Positions 1 to 8,520 of a DNA stretch of 64,000 nucleotides are shown piece by piece; the stretch's first letter is position 1, and each line of letters opens with the position of its first letter. The notes below the pieces were generated by a model. It saw only the letters and a program-made list of their open reading frames with translations. It searched no databases and was not told the DNA's origin. The stretch covers positions 1 through 64,000 of the forward strand of contig JABISZ010000051.1 in the NCBI GenBank assembly GCA_018668255.1, in the 5' to 3' direction. The position numbers were made by a program, and so were the translations under genes. This DNA comes from Pseudomonadota bacterium. Its GTDB lineage: Bacteria; Pseudomonadota; Gammaproteobacteria; Ga0077536.

Positions 1-340
1 CATCAGATAACAGTCCACCGGGACTAATGCCAAAGATGAACCTTCCTTCAAGCATATGATCGATCATTGCAACCTGAGCAGCTACAGCGGCCGGATGAGC
101 ATTAGGCAAGTTTACTGTTCCGCTGCCAAGTTTTATGTTTTTTGTCTGATACGCCAGACTCGCGAGGAACATGAGAGATGAAGTTACTGTTTCCGCTTGA
201 TCTGTGACATGTTCCCCCACAAAGGCTTCATAATAGCCCAGTCTATCTGCTAATAAGAATGCCTCTCTGTCTTCGTTAAGAGTCTCAAGATAGTTACGAT
301 TTTTTGGATGGAGAGGCATCGTGAAATAACTAAGCTTCAT
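1..340 (-). CDS. LLM-class flavin-dependent oxidoreductase, N-terminal part (cut by window edge)
   Basis: The frame is open from an ATG at 338-340 to the window edge, giving about 113 residues. The start MKLSYFTMPLHP, then a segment with GYYEAFVGEHVTD, a KLGSGTVNLPNAHP stretch and HMLEGRFIFGISPGG, is the beginning of a bacterial-luciferase-like (LLM) TIM barrel. Such enzymes use FMN or F420 in oxidoreductase or monooxygenase reactions. An AAGGT ribosome site lies just upstream of the ATG. The C-terminal two thirds are missing only because the window ends. Substrate and cofactor cannot be told. It is divergent from the selenoprotein gene at 477. Two other LLM genes occur in the window (38266 and 52523). 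Confidence 0.85.
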   Translation of the reverse strand, partial: MKLSYFTMPLHPKNRNYLETLNEDREAFLLADRLGYYEAFVGEHVTDQAETVTSSLMFLASLAYQTKNIKLGSGTVNLPNAHPAAVAAQVAMIDHMLEGRFIFGISPGGLLSD

Positions 341-476
341 ATTGCTACCTTGAATTTACATATCTTCGAAACTTATTGTGTCCCTATTCTAGGCAGAAAA
401 CAAAGGGAAATGCACTTGGCTTTGGTTTGGCGGTCTGTTAGTTTGTCATGCAGAAGAACACTTAAGGGAGAACAGT

Positions 477-1127
477 ATGTCACTTGAAAAAGCGCTGGAA
501 AGTATTCGAGCCGCCTCGGCAGAAAAAATGCCAGAAGGCATTAGAACAACGCTGCAAAAAGCGACTGATGAGCTTCGGGGTTCAGGAATACTAAAAAAGG
601 TACTGAAAGCAGGGCAGGTTTTACCTGATTTCACGCTTCAAAATCAGAACAATGAGCCCGTATCTTCAGCCTCCATATTAGAGAAAGGTTCACTAATCCT
701 TACTGTTTTTAGAGGACATTGGTGACCCTACTGTAATGCGGAGCTGTATGCTTTGCAGGAACTTAATGCAGAATTTTCAGCGGCAGGGTGCACCGTAGTT
801 GCTCTTAGCCCGCAAAGTGTTGATTTGAATCTAAAGATGGTGAACTCCAACAATCTTGGCTTCGATATTCTTTCCGACCCTAACAATGACTATGCGCATG
901 CGATGGGTTTGAGATTTGAAGTGCCTGAGCAAGTCAGGTCGATTTACCTGGGTTTCGGAATAGACTTACCAGCTTGTAACGGAGATCAAAGCTGGACTCT
1001 GCCAATACCCGCTAATGTGATCGTTGGATCAGATGGAAAAATTTTAAATGTCAACGCGGATCCTGACTACACGCGTAGACCTGAGCCATCTGCGACATTG
1101 GAGCTACTCAAGCGACTCGTTAAGTAG
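477..1127 (+). CDS. Peroxiredoxin-like (AhpC/TSA family) selenoprotein with in-frame TGA read as selenocysteine
   Basis: Two open segments (477-722 and 726-1127) lie in the same frame, separated only by the TGA at 723-725. Read through, they give a 216-residue thioredoxin-fold protein of the AhpC/TSA peroxiredoxin-like family. The sequence around the TGA is FRGHW-(TGA)-PYCNAEL. The family normally has RGxWCPYCNxEL, so the TGA falls exactly on the first, peroxidatic Cys (residue 83), with the second Cys at residue 86. A stem-loop suitable as a bacterial SECIS follows the TGA. Homology continues on both sides, so this is not decay. The start ATG has a GGGAG site (AAGGGAGAACAGT-ATG). The gene converges on selD, 19 bases away, which makes the Sec precursor selenophosphate. 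The likely role is thiol-dependent reduction of peroxides. A single-base sequencing error is the alternative, but the selD neighbour argues against it. Confidence 0.9.
723..758 (+). promoter_or_regulatory. UGA Sec codon plus putative bacterial SECIS hairpin
   Basis: After the TGA at 723-725, bases 731-736 (CTGTAA) pair with 753-758 (TTGCAG, one G-T pair). After a T-T mismatch, 738-740 (GCG) pair with 749-751 (TGC, one G-T pair). This leaves an apical loop at 741-748 that begins with G and contains GCTGT. The loop starts about 15 bases after the TGA, in the range where SelB-binding hairpins lie. The pairing was found by eye and not folded by program. Confidence 0.65.
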
Positions 1128-1146
1128 AAAAAATGCTCGCTTCCCC

Positions 1147-3378
1147 CTAGTCTAAAATAATAGGAAAGCTTCCTGTACAGACGGAGAATTCTCCTATCAT
1201 CGAGGCCGTATAGCCTGACTTTAGGAGCTCATTAAGGCATTGCTTAGCTTTGTTAGAAGGCACCGCAGCAAGTAACCCTCCTGACGTTTGAGGATCGACT
1301 AAAAGGTTCAGCTGTATTGATTTGTGGGATCTGTCTCGTGTGAAGATTTTTTCTGTTGCAAGAAAATTATCGGACTGTAGCGAGCTAGATAGACCTTGCT
1401 CGAATAAGGCCTCCGCACCGGGAAGTAGTGGGATTTTTTTCCATCTGAGCGTGGCCTGAAGTGACGATTTTTCAATCATTTCAAGAAGATGGCCGGCAAG
1501 ACCAAACCCAGTAACATCAGTCATGGCGTTGACGCCATTTCGTAGAAAAATTTCTGATGCTTGTTGGTTACTTTGTACCATAATATTTAGAGCAGTATGT
1601 AAAAAATCTGACCGAGCTTTCCCTTGCATCTGAGCGGCAAGAATCACTCCTGTTCCTATAGGTTTTGATAAAATCAATACGTCACTTTCTTTCGCTCCCT
1701 GTTTGCGTATGATTTTTTCCTTATCGCAATAGCCGTTAATAGCAAATCCCAAGCTTGCTTCTGGCCCTTCGCTCGAATGCCCTCCGACTAATGTCACTCC
1801 ATCTTTGGTCAGAACTGACAGCGCACCCGTCATCATTTGTGTCAGCTCTTCTTGCATCAGGTGGACAGCTGCTAAGGGCACGGTGGCAAGAGCAAGCGCG
1901 GTTTGGGCCACTGCCCCCATCGCATAAATGTCGCTTAGGGCATGGCATGCTGTTACTTGACCTAAAATATAAGGATCGTCGATGAAAGTTCTGAATCCGT
2001 CGACTGTCTGGACCATTACGGTGTGTTTAGGCAGCTCTATAATCGCGGCATCGTCTGGACTGCTTAGTCCGATGATGACTTCCGGCGCTTCAGATATCCC
2101 TAAGTTATTGAGGGCATTATGTAGCACTTGGGAGTTTATTTTTGAACCACATCCACCACATCTCATTAGATTCAATTGTTGCGAACCCTCCCCCTTACTT
2201 TCCACAATTGTGTCGTTTTTCATCTCGGGGAAGACGGTAAATTTTTTAACGAAACTTTCGTCGATATAGGTCTTTAAATACCAGAGCCATTTTCCGGAAA
2301 GAGTCAATGGGCCTTTATTCCCCACGACGTACTTGTCACCCATTGTTATGAGGCTAAGAACAGATCGTTGTGGCTGGAAGCGGATTAATTTTCTACCCCT
2401 ACAAAGACGGCGAATATTCTGAGCCAAAACGCGCCCTTGGCGCACAGCAAAGACACCAGATTTTGGCCTCGGCGAAAACTCCATGTCTGCAACATCACCT
2501 GCTGCAAAAACTGTTTCAGTACCTATCACGCGCAAGTGGTGATTAATTTGAATGAATCCTCTTTCAGAGGTCGGAAGCCCGCTGGTTTTTAGCCATCCAG
2601 GCGCCTCTGATCCTGTAGCCCATATGATTTCGTCAACCGTGATTTTCCCTCCCGTGTCGTTTTCTAATTGTTTGTTCTTTACTTCTGTCACACGCCAATT
2701 AGTTAACACTTCAATTCCCGCAGACGCTAGAATTTTCCGACATCTTTTTTGAGCGTTTCTAGGGTAAGAGCTCAATATTTCTGGTCCTGAGGTCAGGATC
2801 TTAATTGATACGGCAGTGTGGGGAAATTTATTCTCGACTTTATCAATTGAAAGGCGATGTTTTATCGACATGGCAAGCTCTATCCCAGCTGGTCCGCCAC
2901 CCACTATCGATATTATAGGGGGTGATGATAGATCCTGAAATGTTCGCTTAGCCTTTTCCCATTGAGTGTTGAATTCACTGATTGGTTTTACAGGAATAAC
3001 CTGTCCAGCATCAAAAACGGAAGTCTGAGACGCTATTGCACCGCAGTCGATGCTAAGCAAATCAAATTTAACGTTTGGTCTATTTCGGCAGATAACAAAC
3101 TTTCGTTCAAGATCGATGTTTATGACCTCATCGTGAAAAAGTCGCGCCTTAGCAAAGTTACACAGAGGACCAAGATCTATGTGTGCATCGGTGAAATCAT
3201 AGTGTCCTGCTACAAGTCCGGGCATCATCCCTGAATATGCAGTGAAAACTTCTTTACTGATAACTGTTAAGCGAACACCGGGCTCGGGCCGCATACCGAA
3301 GTTTTTTATCACAGCGAGATGTGCATGTCCGCCGCCGACAAGCACTATATTGGTATGAATGGGTGAAGATAAATCCAT
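1147..3378 (-). CDS. selD: Selenide, water dikinase SelD fused to an N-terminal FAD/NAD(P) oxidoreductase
   Basis: The 743-residue protein has two parts. Residues 1-400 are a type-II NADH-dehydrogenase-like flavoprotein: a first dinucleotide motif VLVGGGHAH near residue 13, a second SIVGGGPAGIELA near 157, an ATG motif near 254 and AAGDVAD near 292. Residues from about 405 are SelD, which makes selenophosphate from selenide and ATP. MRCGGCGSK supplies the catalytic Cys (C410) and Lys (K413), followed by SSPDDAAII and VQTVDGFRTFIDDPY, the metal/ATP-binding Asp region. The active-site residue is Cys, not Sec. Such fusions are known; the flavoprotein part may generate or protect the reduced selenium donor (inference). 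The gene converges with the Sec-containing peroxiredoxin gene. No clear ribosome site precedes the ATG at 3376-3378. Confidence 0.95.
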   Translation of the reverse strand: MDLSSPIHTNIVLVGGGHAHLAVIKNFGMRPEPGVRLTVISKEVFTAYSGMMPGLVAGHYDFTDAHIDLGPLCNFAKARLFHDEVINIDLERKFVICRNRPNVKFDLLSIDCGAIASQTSVFDAGQVIPVKPISEFNTQWEKAKRTFQDLSSPPIISIVGGGPAGIELAMSIKHRLSIDKVENKFPHTAVSIKILTSGPEILSSYPRNAQKRCRKILASAGIEVLTNWRVTEVKNKQLENDTGGKITVDEIIWATGSEAPGWLKTSGLPTSERGFIQINHHLRVIGTETVFAAGDVADMEFSPRPKSGVFAVRQGRVLAQNIRRLCRGRKLIRFQPQRSVLSLITMGDKYVVGNKGPLTLSGKWLWYLKTYIDESFVKKFTVFPEMKNDTIVESKGEGSQQLNLMRCGGCGSKINSQVLHNALNNLGISEAPEVIIGLSSPDDAAIIELPKHTVMVQTVDGFRTFIDDPYILGQVTACHALSDIYAMGAVAQTALALATVPLAAVHLMQEELTQMMTGALSVLTKDGVTLVGGHSSEGPEASLGFAINGYCDKEKIIRKQGAKESDVLILSKPIGTGVILAAQMQGKARSDFLHTALNIMVQSNQQASEIFLRNGVNAMTDVTGFGLAGHLLEMIEKSSLQATLRWKKIPLLPGAEALFEQGLSSSLQSDNFLATEKIFTRDRSHKSIQLNLLVDPQTSGGLLAAVPSNKAKQCLNELLKSGYTASMIGEFSVCTGSFPIILD

Positions 3379-3402
3379 TGTTATTGAGTATAACGTGAAG
3401 CT

Positions 3403-4041
3403 TTAATAACGACTTTCCCAGCCTCGAGGATCAGTATGTGGCTTAGACCATTTATCTGACTCATCTTCTAAAATTTTACTTTCATTCAATCCCGCGTTTT
3501 CAATCTCACTCATTGCTTGCGATGTGAACTCGGCACCAGGGCCATTACCCGCGATCACAAACATTAAAACTGCGTAACGGTCCTTCGGCCCTTCCGTGAC
3601 ATTTTCGAACCGACGAACGGCTCCAGGCGGAAAGGAAATGACATCTAGAGGCTCCAACATTTTAAAATTTTCCGAGCCATCAGCATTTTCCCAGCTCGCT
3701 TTCCATCGACCTGTCATGCAGATGAAAGTTTCATTAGTGTCGTGATTATGCATCATGGGGCCTTTGCCCGGGAGCGCCTCACAGTAACCTAGGTTGAAAC
3801 CTTCACTGATTTTTATAGCAGACATTCTTGCGGCAGAGGCTCCGACCGGCGAAACAACACCGGATTCCTCACCTGCTGGAGGTTGAAAGCCTATAACGTT
3901 ATATAGTATCCGCTCGGCGCTCGGCATATAGCTATCGGGCAAGCCACCGTCGAAGCCTTTTAAGTCTGAGAACTTTACGCTACGCGAGTTCATCTCCTCA
4001 TCAGAAGGGTAAATTCTAGGTATTTGTTCTTTGAAGGTCAT
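3403..4041 (-). CDS. Cupin-domain protein
   Basis: A 212-residue cytoplasmic protein with one recognisable cupin barrel. Cupin motif 1 is complete: GPMMHNHDTNETFICMTG gives HxH, then E and G at the expected spacing, so a metal site is likely. In motif 2 (PLDVISFPPGAVRRFEN) the usual His is replaced by Arg, so the site would have three rather than four protein ligands. I chose the ATG at 4039-4041 because GGGAG lies at the right distance, rather than a TTG five codons upstream. It is divergent from the TauD-type dioxygenase at 4192, and the shared promoter region holds three direct repeats. The substrate is unknown; it could be a dioxygenase or an isomerase. Confidence 0.8.
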   Translation of the reverse strand: MTFKEQIPRIYPSDEEMNSRSVKFSDLKGFDGGLPDSYMPSAERILYNVIGFQPPAGEESGVVSPVGASAARMSAIKISEGFNLGYCEALPGKGPMMHNHDTNETFICMTGRWKASWENADGSENFKMLEPLDVISFPPGAVRRFENVTEGPKDRYAVLMFVIAGNGPGAEFTSQAMSEIENAGLNESKILEDESDKWSKPHTDPRGWESRY

Positions 4042-4074
4042 ATTGATATCTCCCAATCAGACTATAAAATTCTA

Positions 4075-4153
4075 ACGTGCAAACGATCAAAAATAGTGAT
4101 ACAAAAACATCTGCACATTTAGCTCAAATCGTGCAATTTAGTCGATCGTACAA
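4075..4153. promoter_or_regulatory. Three direct repeats (A/T)CGT(G/A)CAA in a divergent promoter region
   Basis: The octamers ACGTGCAA (4075-4082), TCGTGCAA (4129-4136) and TCGTACAA (4146-4153) lie between the divergent cupin and TauD-family genes. The last two are 17 bases apart, start to start. They could be binding sites for a regulator of both genes. No regulator gene lies next to them. Confidence 0.3.
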
Positions 4154-4191
4154 CACTTATTTTATTAGTTCAGCTTTATTGGTTACTAGTG

Positions 4192-5058
4192 ATGTCATAC
4201 ATTCATATTAAAGTAGAACCAAATGTCTCGGGATTTGGTGCCATTGTTACGGGGGTGGATCTTAGTCCACCTGTATCCGCTAACGTTATTCATGAAATTA
4301 TGAGGGCTCTTACGAAGCACAGCGTACTGAGCTTTCCGGAACAGGCGCTGGATGCGGATAAGCTTCAGAAATTTAGCGCTCAGTTAGGACCTTTTGGCGA
4401 GGATCCATATATAAGGTCTATGGAGAGATTTAATCATGTAATCGAGGTCAAGCGAGGTGCTGGAGAAACTGCACCTATTTTTGGCAGTTTATGGCATTCG
4501 GATTGGAGTTTTCAAGAGGAACCTCCAAGTATCACTTGCTTGTACGGAGTCAATGTTCCTCCCCACGGGGGCGATACCTTGTTCGCGGACAACTATCGGG
4601 CGTATGAGTCTTTAGCTAATGAGGTGAAAAGTCGAATAGCGACTTTAAACGGGGTCCATTCAGCGACGCGGGCTTATAGTCCAAAAGGTCTTTTCTCGAA
4701 TGATGATAAGACACGTTCGATGAAGATCCTTGTTTCTTCTTCTGCTGAGGAGACAGTAACTCATCCTTTGGTGAGAAGACACCCTTCCTCTGCCAAAAAA
4801 TCACTATACGTAAATCATGTCTATACTATTGGTATAGAGGGACTGAATTCGGGCGAGAGTGACGCATTGTTAAATGAGCTTCTATCAGTATCAGTTCAAA
4901 CGGAGTTTATTTATCGACATAGATGGGCTTCGGGCACCCTGGTGCTTTGGGATAACCGATGTGTTGCTCATCTTGCTGAAGGCGGGTACGAAGGTTATGA
5001 CCGCTTAATGTACCGCACCACAATCGCAGGGGAGAGTCCGGTGTCAGGCATCTACTAA
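4192..5058 (+). CDS. TauD/TfdA-family 2-oxoglutarate-dependent Fe(II) dioxygenase
   Basis: The 288-residue protein has the length and motifs of the TauD/TfdA family. WHSDWSF gives the HxD iron ligands (H102, D104), and LWDNRCVAHLAE gives the distal His (H260), followed by an Arg in LMYRTTI (R275) for 2-oxoglutarate. Family members hydroxylate substrates such as taurine, sulfonates or aryloxyacetates and release succinate and CO2; the substrate here cannot be named. A GTG directly precedes the ATG, so the start is uncertain by one codon, and no strong ribosome site is seen. The gene is divergent from the cupin gene, and its 3' end overlaps the convergent GST gene by 4 bases. Confidence 0.9.
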   Translation: MSYIHIKVEPNVSGFGAIVTGVDLSPPVSANVIHEIMRALTKHSVLSFPEQALDADKLQKFSAQLGPFGEDPYIRSMERFNHVIEVKRGAGETAPIFGSLWHSDWSFQEEPPSITCLYGVNVPPHGGDTLFADNYRAYESLANEVKSRIATLNGVHSATRAYSPKGLFSNDDKTRSMKILVSSSAEETVTHPLVRRHPSSAKKSLYVNHVYTIGIEGLNSGESDALLNELLSVSVQTEFIYRHRWASGTLVLWDNRCVAHLAEGGYEGYDRLMYRTTIAGESPVSGIY

Positions 5059-5654
5059 AGAGCCCTTTGGAAAGCATCTCGAGATATCAAGCGCTCGTAA
5101 TAAGCATCGACCGCTGTTAGAGCTGAAGTGTCGATAAACTGTTTGGCTAGATGAATACTGTAGCCGATACCGGTGTCTACTGCCGTAAAACTATCTCCGA
5201 GGAGGTATTTTTGTTCAGAGAGAATCGGCTCTAACATTTTTATTGAGAGAAACAATCGGCGAGACTCCAGTTTTTGTACAACGTCTGATCTTTTTTCAGG
5301 GGCGATAAAGACTTTCTGTTGCACCAAGGCGGCTCCATGTACTGCAATAGTCTCTGCGTAATGGATCCACTGTAGCCACTTGATCCTGTCGCTAGATCCT
5401 GGTGCGCGATATAATCGACCATCATCGTAATGCTCGCATAGGTATTGGCAAATCGCGCCAGATTCAAACAATTTGACTTCCTTGTCTACCAAACACGGAA
5501 CTCTTCCCAGAGGTGAAACTGACAAATAATCTGGTGTGCGCAAAGACTCCATACTGAACTCTAAGGTTTCAAGCTCGAATTCAACCCCCATCTCATAAAG
5601 CAACCATAGCGAGCGCATCGATCTTGCGCCAACACAGTGATATAAACGCATCAT
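5055..5654 (-). CDS. Glutathione S-transferase family protein
   Basis: The 199-residue protein has an N-terminal thioredoxin fold (MRLYHCVGARSMRSLWLLYEMG), the cis-Pro segment LGRVPCLV, and the LFESGAICQYLCEHY glutathione-binding ESGAI motif. A helical C-terminal domain follows, containing the SFTAVDTGIGYSI Asp (TxxD) motif. It is a cytosolic GST of theta/beta-like type. The function may be conjugation or reductive cleavage of xenobiotics. The end overlaps the TauD-family gene by 4 bases on the other strand. Two ATG codons lie side by side; AGGAT upstream supports this start. Confidence 0.9.
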   Translation of the reverse strand: MMRLYHCVGARSMRSLWLLYEMGVEFELETLEFSMESLRTPDYLSVSPLGRVPCLVDKEVKLFESGAICQYLCEHYDDGRLYRAPGSSDRIKWLQWIHYAETIAVHGAALVQQKVFIAPEKRSDVVQKLESRRLFLSIKMLEPILSEQKYLLGDSFTAVDTGIGYSIHLAKQFIDTSALTAVDAYYERLISRDAFQRAL

Positions 5655-5745
5655 TCTCTTATCCTAGCTCTGTTTCTAATTAGTAAAAAAGCAATACTAT
5701 GATATTAATATTGTATATTAAATTATCAAAAATAGGGTTCAGCTT

Positions 5746-6528
5746 ATGACTAATCGCTTGGCAGGGAAAACAGCACTAATTACTGGAGCCACTAGAGGAA
5801 TAGGCTTGGCGATGGCGAAGGCATTTGCCAAAGAAGGGGCCTCTCTCGTGCTGAATGCACGAGGTCAAGAGAAGCTGGACGATGTTGCTGAAGAAATTAA
5901 AGCAGAATATGAAATGGAAGTCCTTGCTCTGCCTGGTGACGTGACACGTGCAGAAAGCGTAAAACGTATCGCAAAGGAAGCCTCCGAATGGAAGACCATA
6001 GATATCCTTGTCAATAATGCGGGCATACATATTCCTGCACCATTTCTTAGCTATACGTTTGAAGAATTTAAAAGTGTTATGGAAAGTAATGTGTATAGCG
6101 TTTTTCATGTCACCCAAGCATTGTTACCCGGAATGATAGCAGCAGGAGGAGGAAAAATAATTAACCTTGCTTCTACTGCGGGGAAATGGGGATCACGGAA
6201 TCAGAGTGCATATAACGCTTCAAAACATGCTGTAGTTGGCATAACTCGCTGTTTGGCCTTAGAAATGGCGCCACACAACGTTCTTGTAAACGCCATATGT
6301 CCTTGGATTGTTAATACGGATATGGCTGCAGGTTTTATGGATGGCCACGCGGCTGCCTTGGGTATTTCACCCGCCGCATTAACAGAAAAAATGAATAGCT
6401 CGGTGCCCCTAGGAAGATGGGTGGAGCCCCATGAAGTCGCAGGCCTCGCGGTATACTTGGCTAGCGATGAGTCCTCCTATATTAACGGTCAAGCTTGGAC
6501 CGTCGATGGCGGCTATACAACAATTTGA
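5746..6528 (+). CDS. Short-chain dehydrogenase/reductase (SDR)
   Basis: A classical 260-residue SDR. The cofactor motif is TGATRGIG near residue 14, LVNNAGIH follows in the middle, the catalytic Ser lies in NLASTAG and the YNASK Tyr/Lys pair follows. The C-terminal end INGQAWTVDGGYT is typical of the 3-oxoacyl-ACP reductase-like branch. It oxidises or reduces a hydroxyl/keto group with NAD(P)(H); the substrate is not predictable. It stands alone on this strand, followed by a hairpin between convergent genes. Confidence 0.9.
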   Translation: MTNRLAGKTALITGATRGIGLAMAKAFAKEGASLVLNARGQEKLDDVAEEIKAEYEMEVLALPGDVTRAESVKRIAKEASEWKTIDILVNNAGIHIPAPFLSYTFEEFKSVMESNVYSVFHVTQALLPGMIAAGGGKIINLASTAGKWGSRNQSAYNASKHAVVGITRCLALEMAPHNVLVNAICPWIVNTDMAAGFMDGHAAALGISPAALTEKMNSSVPLGRWVEPHEVAGLAVYLASDESSYINGQAWTVDGGYTTI

Positions 6529-6545
6529 CAATCAAAATATATTAT

Positions 6546-6578
6546 CCGAGCCTTTGGTCCTATTGACCAGAAGCTCGG
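6546..6578. terminator. Hairpin between convergent SDR and cyclase genes
   Basis: CCGAGC at 6546-6551 pairs with GCTCGG at 6573-6578, and GGTC/GACC pair inside with a short loop. It lies between the two convergent stop codons. There is no long T run, so it would be an imperfect bidirectional terminator. Confidence 0.4.
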
Positions 6579-6611
6579 CGCTTCTATTCGCATTTTTGAA
6601 CTATTGAAAGC

Positions 6612-7550
6612 CTACCGAATTGCTACGGGATTAATAATAGATTGCACCGATCCATAGAAACGAGGTTGGCCTAAAACAAAAAGGAACTCCCAACCTTCAT
6701 CTTCCGCTAATTTTCTCGTGTCCATATTCTCTAGCAAATAAATTCCGTTTCTAGTGAGCATCTCTTGGTGAACGGGGAAAAAGACTCCTTCTTGCTCGAA
6801 AGGCACGGCCTCAAGGCCATAAGTATCAGAACCTACGGCAATAATTTTTTTCTTCGCTAGAAAGCGAGCACCACCCATCCCAAGTCCTGGCTCGCCTGCC
6901 ATAAAGCGTTTTGGATCTGATTCAGATATGTTCATCCACCCTGTATGAAAAAGAACAACGTCTCCTTCTTGTATCACAATACCTTGCGCTTTCGCCGCTC
7001 CGGTAATTTCTTTCTCATTGAAAGCAGTGCCTTCAGGGAGTATCGCTTCTCCTAGATAAGCTGCCATATCTAATAAGATGCCTCTGCAAACTATTGGCGG
7101 AATATTGGAAGTAGAAAATTTAGTAAGTCCAGTTACTTTTACAAAATCTTTTGCATGGACACCATTGTAATAGTGATGGTTTACACCTAAGTGACCTAAG
7201 CCATCTATTTGGCTGCCGATTCCCATGTAAGTATACATCATGTCATCGTTACCGGTTGCTTGATTCGTGCCGGCAGGTTTACCTACCCCGTCGTCAAGCT
7301 GGAGGATCGTCATTTGGAATTTCCGTGGACCATATGCCGGCGTGTCTGGTCCTGTTTCTATTCCTAGAGCATAGGTCTTACCGGTTTTAACTAATTTTGC
7401 AGCTTGAACTACAGCCGCAGGGCTCAGGCGATTGGCAGCGCCAATTTCGTCGTCGGGTCCAAATTCGGATTTAGGAACATCACTATTCGCTTGTACTGTG
7501 CAAACAGTCAAAAGCAGAGCTAGCGCACCAATTAAGCGTAAATATATCAT
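6612..7550 (-). CDS. Exported cyclase-family (kynurenine-formamidase-like) metal hydrolase
   Basis: A 312-residue protein of the putative cyclase family (PF04199). The segment QIDGLGHLGVNHHYYNG corresponds to the family's metal-binding HxGTHxDxxxH region in its GLGH variant, and EGDVVLFHTGW and GSDTYGLEAVPF are also typical. Residues 1-22 form a signal peptide ending in VQA, so the protein is probably periplasmic. The ATG at 7548-7550 is preferred to one two codons upstream because of its spacing from GAGAGGGG. The family hydrolyses amides or lactones; the substrate is unknown. Confidence 0.85.
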   Translation of the reverse strand: MIYLRLIGALALLLTVCTVQANSDVPKSEFGPDDEIGAANRLSPAAVVQAAKLVKTGKTYALGIETGPDTPAYGPRKFQMTILQLDDGVGKPAGTNQATGNDDMMYTYMGIGSQIDGLGHLGVNHHYYNGVHAKDFVKVTGLTKFSTSNIPPIVCRGILLDMAAYLGEAILPEGTAFNEKEITGAAKAQGIVIQEGDVVLFHTGWMNISESDPKRFMAGEPGLGMGGARFLAKKKIIAVGSDTYGLEAVPFEQEGVFFPVHQEMLTRNGIYLLENMDTRKLAEDEGWEFLFVLGQPRFYGSVQSIINPVAIR

Positions 7551-7643
7551 TGTCATTCCCCTCTCAGTCGATATGATTGTGACCCCCTTTGATAGCGGGC
7601 ATTGACCTATACTGGCATGATTTGATTGGAGGCGAAAGCAGGG

Positions 7644-8519
7644 CTTGTGTTAAATATCCATCTTAAATTAACCACTATGGGATTGCTTTGGGCGAGTTCA
7701 TACCCTTTGGGTAGATATTTATCTGTGTACGAGGTGCCACAAGCTATAACTGCATGCAGAGCTATTGTTGCTTTTATTTTTTTAGCCAGTGTCGCGCACT
7801 ATAGGGGACAGCTTGCTATAAAGATAAACCGAGAGGTTTTTTGGCATTTCATCTTGCTTGGAGTGTGCGGTTTTTGTATACATAATTTCTTTATGTTTAA
7901 GGCACTTGAATATACTGAGGCGGGCACGGGCGCGGTTATTAATGGTGTCATTCCGGCCTTGGTTGTCTTAGCCGATTATCTTGTGTTTAGACGAACTGTT
8001 TCTCGGATTTCACTATATGGAATTACCTTAAGTTTGCTAGGAACCGGCCTGGTGGTGACCCATGGGGATTTCATGGGTTTTCTTGAAAATGGCATGGGTG
8101 TTGGTGAAGGACTGTTTCTGGTAGCTATTACTGGTTGGACAGCATACACGGTTTTAAGTCGCCCTTTATTGGCTAATTACCCAGCTATTACTGTGACAGC
8201 GTATACGTGTCTTTCGGGAGGGATGTTGATGCTCCCCTTTGTTTTCTTTGATCTTCCTGCCACTAAAGCTCTGCTGGCTGATCCTAAAATCCCTATCATC
8301 CTTCTGTCTCAAGGTGTGTTGACTATGGGGTTAGGATTTTTATGGTACTACGAAGGTATAAAAAGACTAGGCACTGCCAAAGCATCAATGTATCTCAACC
8401 TAGTACCTGTTCTTGGGGTAGCCTTAGCCGCAGTTACATTGGGAGAGCGACCAGATCTTTCCCTACTAATAGGGGGAGCTCTCGTTGTTGGAGGTTTACT
8501 ACTAGCTAATAGAACTTGA
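7644..8519 (+). CDS. EamA/DMT-family membrane transporter
   Basis: A very hydrophobic protein of about 290 residues with roughly ten membrane helices in two repeated EamA halves. The first begins with MGLLWASSYPLGRYL and the second near VAITGWTAYTVLSRPLL. The end LLIGGALVVGGLLLANR is typical. DMT proteins export metabolites or amino acids. The start is uncertain: GGAGG at 7628-7632 favours a TTG at 7644 or a GTG at 7647, while an in-frame TTG at 7626 lacks a ribosome site. The 3' end abuts the convergent esterase gene. It stands alone, so no substrate can be inferred. Confidence 0.85.
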   Translation, partial: LVLNIHLKLTTMGLLWASSYPLGRYLSVYEVPQAITACRAIVAFIFLASVAHYRGQLAIKINREVFWHFILLGVCGFCIHNFFMFKALEYTEAGTGAVINGVIPALVVLADYLVFRRTVSRISLYGITLSLLGTGLVVTHGDFMGFLENGMGVGEGLFLVAITGWTAYTVLSRPLLANYPAITVTAYTCLSGGMLMLPFVFFDLPATKALLADPKIPIILLSQGVLTMGLGFLWYYEGIKRLGTAKASMYLNLVPVLGVALAAVTLGERPDLSLLIGGALVVGGLLLANRT

Positions 8520-8520
8520 A

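Noticed and set aside
477-725. Truncated peroxiredoxin pseudogene ending at TGA
   Set aside because: Both halves keep family motifs in one frame and the TGA falls exactly on the catalytic Cys position, with selD beside it; Sec decoding explains it better than decay.
5776-6117. 113-codon open frame opposite the SDR gene
   Set aside because: It mirrors a canonical SDR and has no motif of its own.
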